The notes: generated by a model not told the origin, from the letters alone. 64,000 nucleotides of DNA from Pseudomonadota bacterium (GCA_016702545.1 JADJDT010000042.1:186001-250000), one strand, 5' to 3'; counted from the first letter of the stretch, positions 27,491-42,263 are shown. Numbers and translations are program-made.

Positions 27491-29021
27491 CTAGGGCGGG
27501 TGCGCCAGCACCCAGGTGTCCTTGCTGCCGCCGCCCTGCGACGAGTTGACGACCAGCGAGCCCTTGCGCAGCGCCACGCGCGTGAGGCCTCCCCGGGAGC
27601 ACGAAGATGTCGCGACCGCAGAGGATGTAGGGGCGCAGATCGACGTGGCGGCCCTCGAAGTGGCCGTCGATGATCGTCGGCACGCGCGAGAGCGCGAGCG
27701 TCGGCTGCGCGATGTACTGCCGCGGGCGCTCGTTGATGCGCCGGGCGAAGTCACGCCGCTGCTCGTCGCTGGCGTGGGGCCCGATCAACATGCCGTAGCC
27801 CCCCGACTCGTCGGCGGCCTTGACGACGAGCTGATCGAGATGGTCCAGCACGAAGCGGCGGTCGGCCTCGCGCTGGCAGACATAGGTCGGCACGTTGGGG
27901 ATGATCGCCGGCTCGCCCAGGTAATAGCGCACGAGATCGGGAACGAAGGGGTAGATCACCTTGTCGTCGGCGATGCCGGTGCCCGGCGCGTTGGCGAGCG
28001 CCACGTGGCCGCGGCGATAGACCTCCAGCAGGCCGGGCACGCCGAGGAGCGAGTCGGCGCGAAAGGCCTCGGGGTCGAGGAAGTCGTCGTCGATGCGGCG
28101 GTAGATCACGTCGACCCGCTCGAAGCCCGAGGTGGTGCGCATCCACACCAGGCCGTCGCGCACCACCAGATCACGCCCCTCGACCAGCTCGACCCCCATC
28201 TGCTGCGCGAGGAAGGCGTGCTCGTAGTAGGCGGAGTTGCAGACGCCGGGCGTCAGCACCACGACCGTCGGCGTGCGCACCGCTGGTGGGGCCACCGACT
28301 CCAGCACCTGCAACAGGCGGCTGGGGTAGTCCTCGACCGGGCGCACCGCCACGCTCTCGAAGAGCCGTGGGAAGCTGCGCTTCATCGCCCGGCGATTCTG
28401 CAGCACATAGGACACGCCGGAGGGGCAGCGCAGGTTGTCCTCGAGCACATAGATTTGCCCGTCGCGATCGCGCACCAGGTCGGTGCCCGTCACGTGGCAC
28501 CAGATCCCCGCGGGGGGCTCGAGGCCGACGCAGGGCTGACGAAAGCTGCGCGCGCTCGCCACCAGCTCGGCCGGTACGACGCCGTCTCGCACGGCGCGTT
28601 GCTGGTGGTACATGTCGCCGATGAAGAGGTTGAGCGCGCGGACGCGTTGAATCAGCCCGCGCTCGATCCAGTCCCATTCGCTGGCCGCGACGATGCGCGG
28701 CACGATGTCGAAGGGGAAGATGCGATCGGCGCCGTGATCGTCGCCATAGACCGCGAAGTTGATCCCCATGCGCTGGAACAGCCGCACGGCAGCTCCCTGC
28801 CGCGTCAGCAGCTCGGTGCTGCTCAGCGACTCGAGCGCCTCGACCAGCAGGCGCGCCTGTGGGCGCGGTTGGCCGCGTTCGTCGATCAGCTCGTCGTAGT
28901 GCTCGAGGGTGTCGTAGGCCGCGAAGCTGAGCGCCGGTGCGGCGCTCGGCGGTGCCGTCGGCCGAGGAGAGGATGACGCGCCGTCGTTGACCGCGTAGCT
29001 CATCTGCAGTCCCTGCTCCAT
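27491..29021 (-). pseudogene. Circularly permuted ATP-grasp ligase (CP_ATPgrasp_2 type), frameshifted at C-terminus
   Basis: About 509 residues after correction. Start ATG 29021, chosen for the ribosome site GGGAGG six bases upstream. Seen: YDELIDERGQPRPQARLL, RIFPFDIVPRIVAASEWDWI, YVLEDNLRCPSGVSYVLQNR (likely metal/nucleotide site), VVVLTPGVCNSAYYEHAFLA, YRRIDDDFLDPEAF, LVVKAADESGGYGMLIGPHA. Near 27590-27597 an extra base (CCCC on the plus strand) shifts the frame. The true end, GGLTRVALRKGSLVVNSSQ then GGGSKDTWVLAH, is found in the neighbouring frame and stops at 27491. These enzymes are predicted amide- or peptide-bond ligases. With the indel the last 35 residues, a conserved part, would be lost. 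Confidence 0.88.
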
Positions 29022-29256
29022 CTCGGGCCTCCCGCGCTTGCAGCCGGCACGCCTTGGCCGCGGATGCCACGCGCGAGCTCAGTCGCTGCGGCGGGGCGGC
29101 AAGGGGCGTGTGGGGCCTCGCGTAGCATGCCTGATGCCAAGCCCCCGGCCGGCCGGCGGAGGCGCCCACGCCAGGAAAACCCGTGTGTGCGCGCCGTCGT
29201 CGCCGCTGGGGATCGGTGCCGGATCCGCCCCTTCCGACCCCGGCGTGGGGCATTTC

Positions 29257-30183
29257 CTACCGTGGTGTACCCTCCTGCTCGCTGGCGCTCTGCCGCTCGG
29301 TCGCGCCCTCGCCCTCGGCCGTCACCTCGACGGCCACCTTCAGCGTCTGGCGGTCGCCGCCGACGTAGATGCCGGCGATCGGCGAGACGTCGCCGTAGTC
29401 GCGGCCCCAGGCCACCGTGACGTGATCGAGCGCCGGGAGCACGTCGTTCGTCGGGTCGACGTCGATCCATCCCGCGTCGCCGCAGTAGACCCCGACCCAG
29501 GCGTGCGAGGCGTCGGCGCCGATCAGCCGGGCCTGGCCGGGGCGCGGCCGCGTGCGCAGATAGCCGCTGACGTAGCGTGCCGCCAGGCCGAGCGCGCGCA
29601 GGCAGGCGATCTGCACGTGGGCCAGGTCTTGGCACACGCCGCGACGCAGGCGAAAGACCTCCTCCGGCGCGGTGGTCACCGTGGTGGCGCGCTTGTCGTA
29701 GGCGAACTCGGTGTGCATGCGACGGGTCAGCGCGAGGATCCCGTCGACGATCGGTCGGCCTGGGGTGAAGGACTGCTCGGCGTAGGCGCGCAGCTCGGGC
29801 GAGACGCGAATGCGCGGCGAGTCGTCGACGAAGGCCAGCGCCGTCAGGGTCTGCGCGTCGCGCTCGCGCTGCAGGCGCTGGCGTACCTGCTCCCAGGGGG
29901 GGGAGGACTCGGTCGCCACCGCGGGCCGCGGCCACAGCTCGACGGTGCTGAGCGCGGTGATGCTCATCTGGCGGTGCGGCTCGGCCACCGTGAAGTAGCC
30001 GACCGTGTTGCCGAAGAAGTCGCGCCGGGTGTGCAGCACCGTCTCCCGCGGCTCGACGGTCAGCAGGTGGGCATGACAGCGCTGGTGTGGCTCGTCGCGC
30101 GGCCGGAGGCGCACGACGTTATGGCCGATCAATACCGGCGACTCGTAGTCGTAGGCGGTGCGGTGGGTGATCGTGAGCCTCAT
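29257..30183 (-). CDS. Transglutaminase-like protein of the ATP-grasp cluster
   Basis: 308 residues. N-terminal beta domain (MRLTITHRTAYDYESPV, VVRLRPRDEPHQRCHAHLL) typical of bacterial transglutaminase-like proteins, then the papain-like core with a complete triad: C184 in RRGVCQDLAHVQ, H227 in DASHAWVGVY and D243 in WIDVDPTND. WGRDYGDVSPIAGIYVGG is the family C-terminus. Such proteins are more likely peptidases or amidases than crosslinkers. The start ATG 30183 overlaps the stop of the upstream ATP-grasp/alpha-E gene (ATGA). A 235-bp gene-free gap separates it from the second ATP-grasp gene downstream. Confidence 0.93.
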   Translation of the reverse strand: MRLTITHRTAYDYESPVLIGHNVVRLRPRDEPHQRCHAHLLTVEPRETVLHTRRDFFGNTVGYFTVAEPHRQMSITALSTVELWPRPAVATESSPPWEQVRQRLQRERDAQTLTALAFVDDSPRIRVSPELRAYAEQSFTPGRPIVDGILALTRRMHTEFAYDKRATTVTTAPEEVFRLRRGVCQDLAHVQIACLRALGLAARYVSGYLRTRPRPGQARLIGADASHAWVGVYCGDAGWIDVDPTNDVLPALDHVTVAWGRDYGDVSPIAGIYVGGDRQTLKVAVEVTAEGEGATERQSASEQEGTPR

Positions 30184-32774
30184 CGCGCCGTACCGTCGGG
30201 CTGCGGCCTCCGCGCCGTGGGCTGGATCTGCGCCAGCTGGTGCGCAGGCACGGCGTGCGCGAGGTAGCGCTGCACCACGGCGTCCGAGAGCGCGGGGAGC
30301 TGCTCGGCGAGCCGCTGCAGCAGCGTGCGCAAGCGTTCGCGGTCCTCGGCGCTGGCGCTGTCCCCCGCCACCGCCAGGACGTCCAGCAGCCGCAGCTCGT
30401 GCACCAGGGCCATCGCCAGCCGTTGTTCGGCGTCGCGGTAAGCGCGCGGGTGCTCGCGCGGGAGCTGCTCGACGTGGTCGGCGGCCACGACCAGCTGAAA
30501 GGCCACCGCCCGCGGGTTCTGCTCGTCCGTCAGCAGCAGGTCCACCACGGGGGCGAGGCGCACGGTGGCGCGATAGCGCGAACGGTAGGTCATCGCGCTG
30601 TCGGCGACCTCCAAGAGGGCGTCGAGGACGGCGGCGTCGGTCGGGTCGGCATGCTGCAGCAGGACCTCATCGAGCAGCACGACCATGTTCAACGCCCGCT
30701 CGATGCGGCGGCCGAAGTCGAGGAAGCGCCAGCCCAGGGCGCGGGTCATGCTCTCCGTCATCATGCCGGCGAAGGCCGCGAGATCGATCAAGAGCTGATC
30801 GAGCAGCGCGCGCAGCTCGATCAGCTCGAGGCTGTCGCCGGCGTCGGCCGGCGGGAGAAAGTCGCGATCGATGCGATTGATGATGCGCCAGCTATCGAGG
30901 GAGATCCGGTCGCGCACCACGGAGGCCAGGCGGTGGACCGCGCTGATGGTGGCGCGCAGGCTGGTCGGCCGCGCCAGATCGAAGACCGAGCGCGCCAGCA
31001 GGCGATCGAGACCGATGCTCTCCGGGCGCGCTGCCCTCGTCGTCCGCGTCGAGCTGGCCCTGGGCGGCGAGCCCGCGCCACAGCGCGCGCAGCTCGGCGT
31101 TCGTGCGCAGCTCGGCCTCGCCGCCCAGGCGTCCGAGGGTGGTGCGCAAGAGGCGGGCGGCGCCCTCCGCCCGCTCGACCTGGCGACCGAGCCAGAACAT
31201 GTTGTCGCCCACGCGGCTGGGCAGCTCGGCGCCGCCGCGTCGCAGCGCGATCGCCTGCCCGAGCTGCGGGAGTAGGCTGACCTCGCGCACGGCGCCGGCG
31301 GTCAGCATCCAGACGTCCTTGCGCCGCTCGGTGATGACGCGCGAGCGCTCGATCGCCGCGGGCGTGTCGGCGACCCGCGCCAGGCCGCCGAGCAGCGCCT
31401 CGTGGCCGTTGGCCCCCGCGACGGCGTAGCCGCGCAGGCCGAGGTAGGCGGCGCCGACGCGGCCGCCCTGCCAGGTGGGCCCGCAGGCCGGTTGAATCGC
31501 CTCTTGGGCCACGTAGCGCGCGGGCTGCTGCGCGATCATCGCCCTCAAGGACGCGAGCTCGGTCGAGCTCAGCTCCCCGCCGTAGACGGGCTTGCCCCAG
31601 CCGCAGGCCGGGCGGATCACGAGCTGGCTCAGGCGTTCGAGCACCCGCCGGCAGGCGGGCTCGTCGCCGCACCAGGAGCTCTCGACCGCCGGCAGCAGCA
31701 GGGCCTCGCCGAACCACTCGCGCGCGATCGTCGGCAGCAGCGCGGTCAGCGCCGGGGCCTGCGCCAGCGCGCTGCCGATCGCGTTGGCCACCAGCACGTG
31801 GCCCGCGCGAACGACCTGGAGCAGTCCGGGCACGCCGTGCAGCGAATCGCCGCGCAGCTCGAGCGGGTCGCAGTCGTCGTCGCCCTGACGGCGGACGATC
31901 ACGTCGACCTCGAGCAGTCCGCCGAGGGTCTTGAGCCAGACGCGCTCGCCGCGCGCGGTCAAGTCGCCGCCCTCGACCAGCGTGTAGCCCAGGTAGCGGG
32001 CGAGCTGTGCGTCCTCGACGTAGTACTTGCTCGCCGGGCCCTTGGTCAGCAGCACCACCCGCGGGTTGTCGCGGCTGCGTGGCGCCTGGCGGCGCAGCGT
32101 CTCGCGCAGCGCGATGAAGAAGGGCGCGAGGCGCTCGACCTGGCACTGACGAAAGACGGTGAGCAGCATGCCCGAGACGAGCACGCGGGTCTCCAGCGCG
32201 TAGCCCAGGCCGGCCGGTGCGTCGGTGCGATCGGAGACCACCCGCCACTGCCCGTCGGCGCCGCGCCCCAGGTCGGCGGCGTAGAGCTGCAAGAAACAGC
32301 CCTCCGGCGGGCGATAACCGTGGCAGGGGTGCAGGAAGGCGGGATTGCCAAAGACGAGCGAAGGGGGCACCAGCCCGCGCTGCACGAGGAGCTGAGGACC
32401 GTAGAGATCGGTGAGCACTTGGTTCAGCAGGCGCGCGCGCTGCGCCAGGCCCTCGGCCAGTCCGCGCGCCTCCGTGGGCGCGATCAGCAGCGGCAGCGGG
32501 TCGAGGTTGAGCGGACGGCGCGGGTCGTCCCACTCGCCCTCGTGGTCCTGCGGCGCGCTGTCGCGTACCTGCCGCTGGGCGACCTCCCAGCGTCGTGCCA
32601 GCTCGCCCGGACCGAGCGTCGCCAGCGCGTCGGCGAAGGGTTGCCAGTGCGGGCGCAGCCGCCCGTCCTGTTGCAGCTCGTCGTAGGCCGCCGGCAGCGC
32701 CTGGTAGTCAGCGAAGGGCGCGGGCGCTGGCGTCAGCGACTCGGTGAGCGCGGGCTGCGACGGCTCCCAGGAGC

Positions 32775-32778
<4 letters not shown>
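30180..32778 (-). pseudogene. Circularly permuted ATP-grasp ligase fused to an alpha-E domain, frameshifted at the junction
   Basis: 865 residues when one extra base is removed near 31033-31037 (GAGGGCA for GAGGCA on the coding strand), which gives DADDEAARPESIGLDRLL across the join. The N-terminal 470 residues form the ATP-grasp part: PLLIAPTEARGLAEGLAQRA, FLHPCHGYRPPEGCFLQLYA, VVLLTKGPASKYYVEDAQLA, VDVIVRRQGDDDCDPLEL, RPACGWGKPVYGGEL. The alpha-E part starts at about residue 535 (LPSRVGDNMFWLGRQVERAE) and resumes after the indel with RDRISLDSWRIINRIDRDFL and ALGWRFLDFGRRIERALNMV. The start at 32778 overlaps the DUF2126 stop and its own stop overlaps the transglutaminase start, so three genes are coupled. 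Fusion of ligase and alpha-E supports a direct physical partnership. Confidence 0.88.
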
Positions 32779-36009
<3,231 letters not shown>

Positions 36010-36154
36010 GGGGCACCTCCTTCAGGGCGCGTCGGTGGCGGCTCAACGTCGCACAAGCAGCGCGCGCGTCAAGCCGGGCCAGCGCACCGGCTGCGCGGCG
36101 AGCGCGGCGCCCTCCCGGTCGTGGCGCAGAGGGCCGAGCGTGCGGGTGGGGCCC

Positions 36155-38167
36155 TCAGGCGGGCGGCGCTTCGCCCTTGCGGACGAGCCTGACGATCAGC
36201 ACGAGCAGGACCAGCACCGCGCCGACGAGCAGCGGCACGAAGTAGCGGCGCGCGGGGTCGTCCGGGGCGCTGGGTACGGTACGGGGTTGCTCGGGCCCGA
36301 GCGCCACCTCGTCGGCCGCCGCGCTCAGCACGAGCGGTCCGAGCAGGGACAGATCGTACTGCGGTGGGGCGAGGGAGGCCTCACCGTAGAGGAGTTGCAG
36401 AGGCGCCTGCGCGGGCTGATAGAAGCGCAGGCGTCGGCTGGGCAGCAGCAAGGTCACCGTGGCGAGCGGCAGCGGCGCGTTGTCGCCCTCGGCGACGGTC
36501 AGGCGCACCTCGGCCGCTGGCTGCGTCGGCAGGTCGAAGGCCAGCGCGGGCGGGGCACCGTCGGGATCGACGCTCGACCAATCGCTGACAGCGATCAGGT
36601 CGCCTGCCTGCGCGGCGCGTCGGGCCGCGCGCGTCCGCGGTGCCGGGGCGGAGGCGGACGCGCTGAGCGAGACGCGGCGCTGGAAGATCCGGGCCGTGGT
36701 GGTCAGCACCAGCCGCCCCGGCGGGAGCTCGGCGAAGGGGAGGCGCAGCCGGTAAACGGAAGTTTGGGCCGCAGCCGACGCCAGGCGCTCAGCGCGTAGG
36801 GCGAGCACCAGCGGCTCGTCGCGGGTCTCGAGCAGATAGGGTCGTTGGCGTCCGTGCTGATCGAGCAGCCGAAGATCTCGTAGCCCGTGGGCGTGGGCCA
36901 GCACGGCCGCGTCGAGGGGCGCGACCTTCAACCCGGCGGGCCCGGCGGCGAGCGCCCGCGCGTAGCGAAAGCGGGACGCGTCGAGCGCCGCCCCCGCCGC
37001 GCTGAGGGCCTGCGGTAGCGCCAGGTGCCGCGGCGGATCGAGGTGCAGCGCCGTCGTGCCCCAGCGCGCCGGACGCGGCGCGAGGCGATCGATCGTCTCG
37101 CGCGCGGCCTCGAGGTCGTAGCGGGGCGCCGCTCGCGTGGGGTGGCCGAAGCGCGCCTTCAGCGCGGCGCCGTCGGCGGACTCGAAGAAGATCCAGGGCT
37201 GGGGCGAGAACACGGCACGCACGGCGCTGAGCGCCAGCGGCGGGTTATTGCCGTCGTCAATCACGAGATCGACCTCGCGCCCCGTCGGCGCGCGCAGCGG
37301 AAGACTCAGGTCAGCGGCCGCCACGTCGTCGCGCAGCGTGCGCCGCAAGGTGGTCTGGCCGAGCAAGGTCGGCGCGACCTGGCCTCGAACCAGCCGCTGC
37401 TCGAGCGCGCAGGCCCGGCGCAGCAGGTAGCCGCTGCCGCCTTCGAGCGCGAGCGCCTCGATCGGCAGCCCTGCGGCCGGTAGCCGCAAGCGGTAGCGGC
37501 TGCGGCCGGGCTCCGCGTGGAGCGTGGAGAAAGGCACGTCGGTCGCGAGCGGCCTGATCGCCTCGCTGAGGTGCACGCGGCGCGCCGCGACGCTGGGCGG
37601 CAAGCCGAGGCGCGCGCTCGAGCGGTCGTCCCAGGCCAGGCGCAGATAGCGGAACTCACCCTCCGGGAAGGCGAGCTCGAACTGGCGTAGCTGCTCGTCG
37701 GGCAGGTCGAAGAGCGTGGCCTGCTCGAGCAGCACGACCCAGTGGCGGCGATCGGCGCTGGCCTCCAGCCGCGCGCGCTTGAGCCAGGGTGCCGGCAAGG
37801 CGGCCAGGCGCAGGCGGTCGATGCGCGCCGAGCGCCCGAGATCGAGCTCGAAGCCGGAGCTGGTCTTGGTCGCTGGGGTGGCCAGGATCCTGCCCGCGAG
37901 CCATTCGGGCGCGGAGGGCTGCGCGTCGACCAGCAGGTAGGGTACCTCGCTTTCGTCGCGGTCGAAGAGGCGCAGATCGGCGAGCCTGCCGCCCGGGCGC
38001 GCTCCAGCCAGCAGCGCGGCATCGACGCTCAGACGCTGCGCCCCGCGGCCGCTCGGCAGGACCGGCCGCTCGTGCGCGAAGCCGCTGTTGGCCCGCGCCG
38101 CTGGCAGGGGCCAGCCCGCGGCGACTCCCGCCAAGGCCAGCGTGGCGAGCGAGCGCGCGCGGGTCAT
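36155..38167 (-). CDS. DUF3999 family periplasmic/membrane protein
   Basis: 670 residues from ATG 38167. Signal peptide (SLATLALAGVAAGWPLPAARA), a long periplasmic part of repeated beta-sandwich modules (LRLFDRDESEVPYLLVDAQ, FRYLRLAWDDRSSARLGLPP, VDLVIDDGNNPPLALSAVRA, VRLTVAEGDNAPLPLATVTL), and one C-terminal transmembrane helix (YFVPLLVGAVLVLLVLIV) with a basic tail. The pattern matches DUF3999, a family of unknown function. Its start overlaps the stop of the DUF2339 gene as ATGA. DUF3999 and DUF2339 genes are often adjacent, which suggests one envelope complex. Confidence 0.8.
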   Translation of the reverse strand: MTRARSLATLALAGVAAGWPLPAARANSGFAHERPVLPSGRGAQRLSVDAALLAGARPGGRLADLRLFDRDESEVPYLLVDAQPSAPEWLAGRILATPATKTSSGFELDLGRSARIDRLRLAALPAPWLKRARLEASADRRHWVVLLEQATLFDLPDEQLRQFELAFPEGEFRYLRLAWDDRSSARLGLPPSVAARRVHLSEAIRPLATDVPFSTLHAEPGRSRYRLRLPAAGLPIEALALEGGSGYLLRRACALEQRLVRGQVAPTLLGQTTLRRTLRDDVAAADLSLPLRAPTGREVDLVIDDGNNPPLALSAVRAVFSPQPWIFFESADGAALKARFGHPTRAAPRYDLEAARETIDRLAPRPARWGTTALHLDPPRHLALPQALSAAGAALDASRFRYARALAAGPAGLKVAPLDAAVLAHAHGLRDLRLLDQHGRQRPYLLETRDEPLVLALRAERLASAAAQTSVYRLRLPFAELPPGRLVLTTTARIFQRRVSLSASASAPAPRTRAARRAAQAGDLIAVSDWSSVDPDGAPPALAFDLPTQPAAEVRLTVAEGDNAPLPLATVTLLLPSRRLRFYQPAQAPLQLLYGEASLAPPQYDLSLLGPLVLSAAADEVALGPEQPRTVPSAPDDPARRYFVPLLVGAVLVLLVLIVRLVRKGEAPPA

Positions 38168-41100
38168 GGCTTCTCCTGCGGTCGGGCCAGCACAAACTTC
38201 TGCAGGGCGATCGCCACCAGGGCCAGACACAGGGCCAGGCCGACGAAGGAGCCGACGCGGTAGAGGCCGCCGAGGCGCCACAGGTCATGGAGGAAGCACT
38301 TGGCCACCGTGATCACTAGGAGCAACAGCGCGGCGATGCGGGGCACGCGCCGCCGATAGACGATGCCGGCCGCCAGCAGGCCGATCGCGAACAGCGCCCA
38401 GGCCAGGGTGTAGGTCAGATCCTGGGCCAGGGTCGACGAGAAGTTGAAGGTGAGCTGCGTGCCCGTCGAGTAGAAGTCGGCGATCTCGATGTTGACGAGC
38501 AGAAAAAGCAGCAGCGTGGCACCGGCGGCCTGAAGGTCCGAGGAGCGGGGCCAGTGGGGAAAGACGCGGTCGTCCGTGCGGCGCAGCCAGACGCTCGCGA
38601 GCATCAGCGCGGCGGCCCCGATCAGATAGGTATAGAGGTACCAGTTGAGTAAGGGGGTGGCGCTGCGCGCGTGGTAGCCCAGCACCGCTTGGTTGAGGGC
38701 GAGGCGCACGACGACCGCGGCGGCGAGGCCGAAGGAGCCGAGCAGCAGCCCGCGGTGTCGCAGGCGCGTGTGCAGCCAGGCCAGCGCGGCGGCCTCCAGC
38801 GCCCAGCCGAGGGTGATCCACTGCTTCTCGAGCTGCAGCGGAATGGCGACGGTGACGAAGGCCAGCGCTGCGCCCGCGGTCAGCGCCAGCAAGGCGCGGT
38901 CGGCTTGGCCCGTCGCGGCCTTGTGGCGCAGCAGCCGTAGCAGCAGCCCCGCCAAGAGCAGCGCCTCGGCGAGCGGTAGGGCGCCGATCACGGCGGCGTG
39001 GCCGCCGGCGACGATCGCCTCGCGCGCGAACATGAAGAACGGCAGGGAGGCGAGCACAGCGACCCAGTAGGGCGCCGCCTGGGGGCGGAAGAGTAGCGGA
39101 TAGGCGGTCAAGAGCAGATAGGGCACGGCCGCCAGGACGAGGGCCCCACGCCATTGCTCGGGGTCGTAGGGCGCGACCTTCGTGCTCCAGGTCCAGGTGC
39201 AAAGCGCGGCCGCGCCGAGCGCGCCGAAGACCCGCGCGTGGCGACCGTCTCGGCGACTGAGCCCGATCAGGCCGACGAGGGGCAGCGCGCCGAATGCGGC
39301 GAGCCAGGGCCAGGCGGGTGCTGCCGGCGTCCCACCGGCGACCGCCAGGACGAGCTGGGCGCCGTAGAGCCCGGCGACCGCCCCGTTTTGAAACCAGGGA
39401 TCGGCGCTGCCGCGGCGGCGGGCGAGCGGCAGCCCCACGAGGCCGAGGGCCGCGAGCGCGAGCGCGGCCAGCAGCGCGGCGAAGAGCGCGTTCGAGCCCT
39501 CGGCGGTGTGCGCCGCCGCGACGGTGCCGGCCAGTACGGCGAGGATCAGCTGCGACGCCGCGAGCGCGCCGGCATGGAGCGCCCCGCGCCTGGCCCACAG
39601 CGCCGCGGCGAGGATGGCCAGGTCGAGCACGCCGAGCACGCCGAGGATCGGCCAGGGCGGGAGCGCGAGCGTCGGCTGGCTGGCGACGTAGCCGACGAAG
39701 AGATGGCCGACCAGGCCAAGGAGCGCGCCCTCGCGCAGCGGGGAGGTCGGTGCCGGGCCCTGCCGCGTGCTCCACAGCTCCCCACCGACGATCAACAGCG
39801 CGAAGGCGCCGAGGATCACGAGGGCCGGCAAGAGCAGCGCCGCGACGAAGCCGTGCGCCCACCAGCTCGCGATCACGATCCACGAGAGCGCCATGCCGCC
39901 AATCAGCGCGGGCGAGCGCCGGGCCTCGCGCTGCTCGCAGCGCAGCCCGAGGTTGAGCAGGGCGAGGAGCAGGGCGAGGCCCCAGAGGGCGTGTGGGGCG
40001 ATGGGGCCCGTGGCGAGGAAGAGCAGCAGCGCCAGGCTGGCCAAGAGCAGGACGCCGGCGCTGCCCTCGGGCAGCAGGCGCTTGCCCAGCCGGCGCGCCA
40101 GCGCGGGTACTTCGAGGTAGAGCAGGCCGAAGGCTTTGTAGATGATCAGCGCTGCGTGCAGGCGCGCCGGCTTTAGGTAGTTGGCGGACCAGGCGGCCTC
40201 GGTGGCTAGGGCGAAGCAGGCGGCGAGGAGGTGGAGTGGGTCGAGCTCAGTCTACACGGCGACCAGCGCCAGCAGCGCCACCAGGGCGAAGAGCAGGCCG
40301 AAGATCAGCGCGGGCTCGGCGGTCCGCGGCTCGAGCCAGACCAGCACGGGGAAGACGAAGAGCAGCAGCGCGGCGGGAGGGTCGCGAGGGCCGGCGGATC
40401 CAGCACCACGGTGTGGCCTGCCGCCGCCAGGCGCAGCGTCGGCTCCCGCAGCGCGTGCCCCAGACGACGGGCCGCGAAGGGCGCGGTGGCGTAGAAGAGC
40501 ACGAAGGCCGCGACCCAGCCGAGGATCGCCGGCCAGGCGTCCGGGACGAAGGCCGCGCGCAGCCAAGCGGCGAAGACCAGCAGCGTCGCTAGACCGGCGC
40601 CGAGGTGCAGCAGCCCGGGGCCGATCGTGACCGCCAGCAGCGCCAGCGCGGCATCGAGCAGCAAGAGCCAGCCGAAGAGCAGGTGATAGCGCGCGCCGAA
40701 AGCCGGAACCGACGCCATGCAACACGCGAAGAGCAGCGGCAGGGCGGCGCTGAGGGTCGCGATCCGGGCGAAGAGGGGCGAGCGCGCTGGTGTGCTCGGG
40801 CGCTCGAGGCCCCGCCGGCCCAGGAACTCGGCGACCACGACGACCACAGGGAAGACGAGGAAGATGCCGGCGGCGAGCGGTAGCTCGGCGGGGTCGTGGA
40901 CGACGAACTTGGCGATCCAGCCCCATTGGTAAAGCGTCGTCAGGCCGACGCTCGCGCCGAGCAACCAGGGCCAGCGCTTGCGATGCGCCACCCAGGCGAG
41001 CCCGACGTTGAGCAGCAGAAGATAGCCGAAGAGCCCGATCGGGCGGTTCTCGCCGGTCGAGAGCAGCGCCGGCGTGGCAAAGCCGCCGACCAAGCCGAGC

Positions 41101-41981
41101 ACCGCGACGAAGAGCGAATCGTGGCGGATCGCCAGCAGCACGGCGACCGCCGTCACGAGCACCAGCAGGCCGAAGGCGACGAGCTGGGGCAGCAGGTGCC
41201 AGAGCGCGTTGCCGGCGAAGCAGGTGGCAAAGAGAATGGCGATGCCCGCGGCGTCGAGCGCATTCGCGGTCACCCGGATAGTGCCGCCCCTTGAGCTCGC
41301 AGCCGACCAGCAGCCCGATCCCGACCAGCAGGCCGATCGCCAGCCGCACCGGAGCGCCGAGCCAGCCCTGGTCGATCGAGTAGCGCAGGAAGAACACCGC
41401 CCCCAGCACCAGCGCAATGCCCGCCACCCAGGAGAAGAGCCGCACGCCGATCAGTCCCTCCCAATCGAAACCGGGCGAAGCCGGGCGTGAATCTGGCGCC
41501 GCATCGGCGTGATCCGCCGGAAGCTCGGTGCGAGGCGAGGGCGCCTGGAGGCCCGCTGACGGCGGTCGCGGTGGCGTCTGGTACGGCCGGCGGCGGAGCA
41601 CGGCCGCCGCGTCCGCGGGGCGGCTCGGGTGGCGGCGGGTGGCGGCCGATGGCGGGGGGGAAGGTCGGCGAGCGTCAGCGCGGGTCCCGGGAGGGGTGGC
41701 TCTGCGGGCGGCTCGGCGTGGCTGCGGCGAGTGGATGCGGGCGGCTCCGTCGGCGCCGTGGAGCGTAGCCCCCGCAAGCTGCCCTGCAGCTCGACGAGGC
41801 TGCGCTCCGCGACCTCGAGCCGCTGGGCCAGCGCCGTGCCGTGGCGACTGTGCTGCTCGAGTCGGTGCTGCGCGGCATCGAGCCGCATCCGCTGCTCGTC
41901 GAGCTCGGCCGTGAGACGCTTGGTGCGCCGGCGCTGGACGATCGCGGCGACCACCAGGATCGCCAGGAACAGGAACTCCAA
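38164..41981 (-). pseudogene. DUF2339 family polytopic membrane protein, broken by three indels and one amber codon
   Basis: One gene of about 1272 codons spread over two frames. Start is TTG 41981, chosen because AAGGAGG sits 5 nt upstream and the protein opens with a membrane helix (LEFLFLAILVVAAIVQRR) followed by a coiled coil (LTAELDEQRMRLDAAQHRLE). The frame changes near 41650 (a run of seven G), near 41280 and near 40380. FDWEGLIGVRLFSWVAGIA, then NALDAAGIAILFATCFAGNA, then ALIFGLLFALVALLALVAV are the successive parts. At 40252-40254 an in-frame TAG interrupts otherwise continuous sequence (TELDPLHLLAACFALATEAA follows), so that lesion is a substitution, not an indel. More than 25 hydrophobic helices follow DUF2339 plan. 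Function unknown. Confidence 0.75.
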
Positions 41982-42179
41982 CGACGCCTCCTTCGACCGC
42001 GCCAGCGTTGCCCGGCCGCCGAACCCCGCGCGGGGAGGATAGCCGATCGCGGCGGCCCGCCTTGATGACCTTGATCGGACAGGGCCGAAGCTTGATGCCG
42101 CTGCGACGCGAGGTGGCGTAAAGCAGGAGGGAGGAGGGACCGGGACCTGCCTCACAACGACCACGGAGCTGAGCGACCC

Positions 42180-42260
42180 ATGGACCTCGTCTTCATCCTC
42201 ATCACCGGCGGCTTCTTCCTGCTCACCTGGGGCTTCGTGCGCCTCTGCGAAAGGGTCTAA
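42180..42260 (+). CDS. 26-residue membrane microprotein ahead of kdpF
   Basis: ATG 42180 encodes MDLVFILITGGFFLLTWGF plus RLCERV, a single hydrophobic helix with a basic cytoplasmic end. Similar short proteins occur just before kdpF in several bacteria. It is 3 bp from kdpF, in the same orientation, preceded by GGAGC about 10 nt upstream. Probably a small subunit or stabiliser of the Kdp complex (inference from position). The 198-bp region upstream (41982-42179) separates it from the divergent DUF2339 gene and must contain the kdp promoter. Confidence 0.7.
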   Translation: MDLVFILITGGFFLLTWGFVRLCERV

Positions 42261-42263
42261 GCC

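Noticed and set aside
26454..29021. Reading the second ATP-grasp and alpha-E genes as one 855-residue fusion
   Set aside because: The fusion appears only because an inserted base bypasses the ligase stop. The joined part is low in sense (QGHLGAGAPALAQQGR), while the neighbouring frame contains the conserved ligase C-terminus and a stop at 27491.
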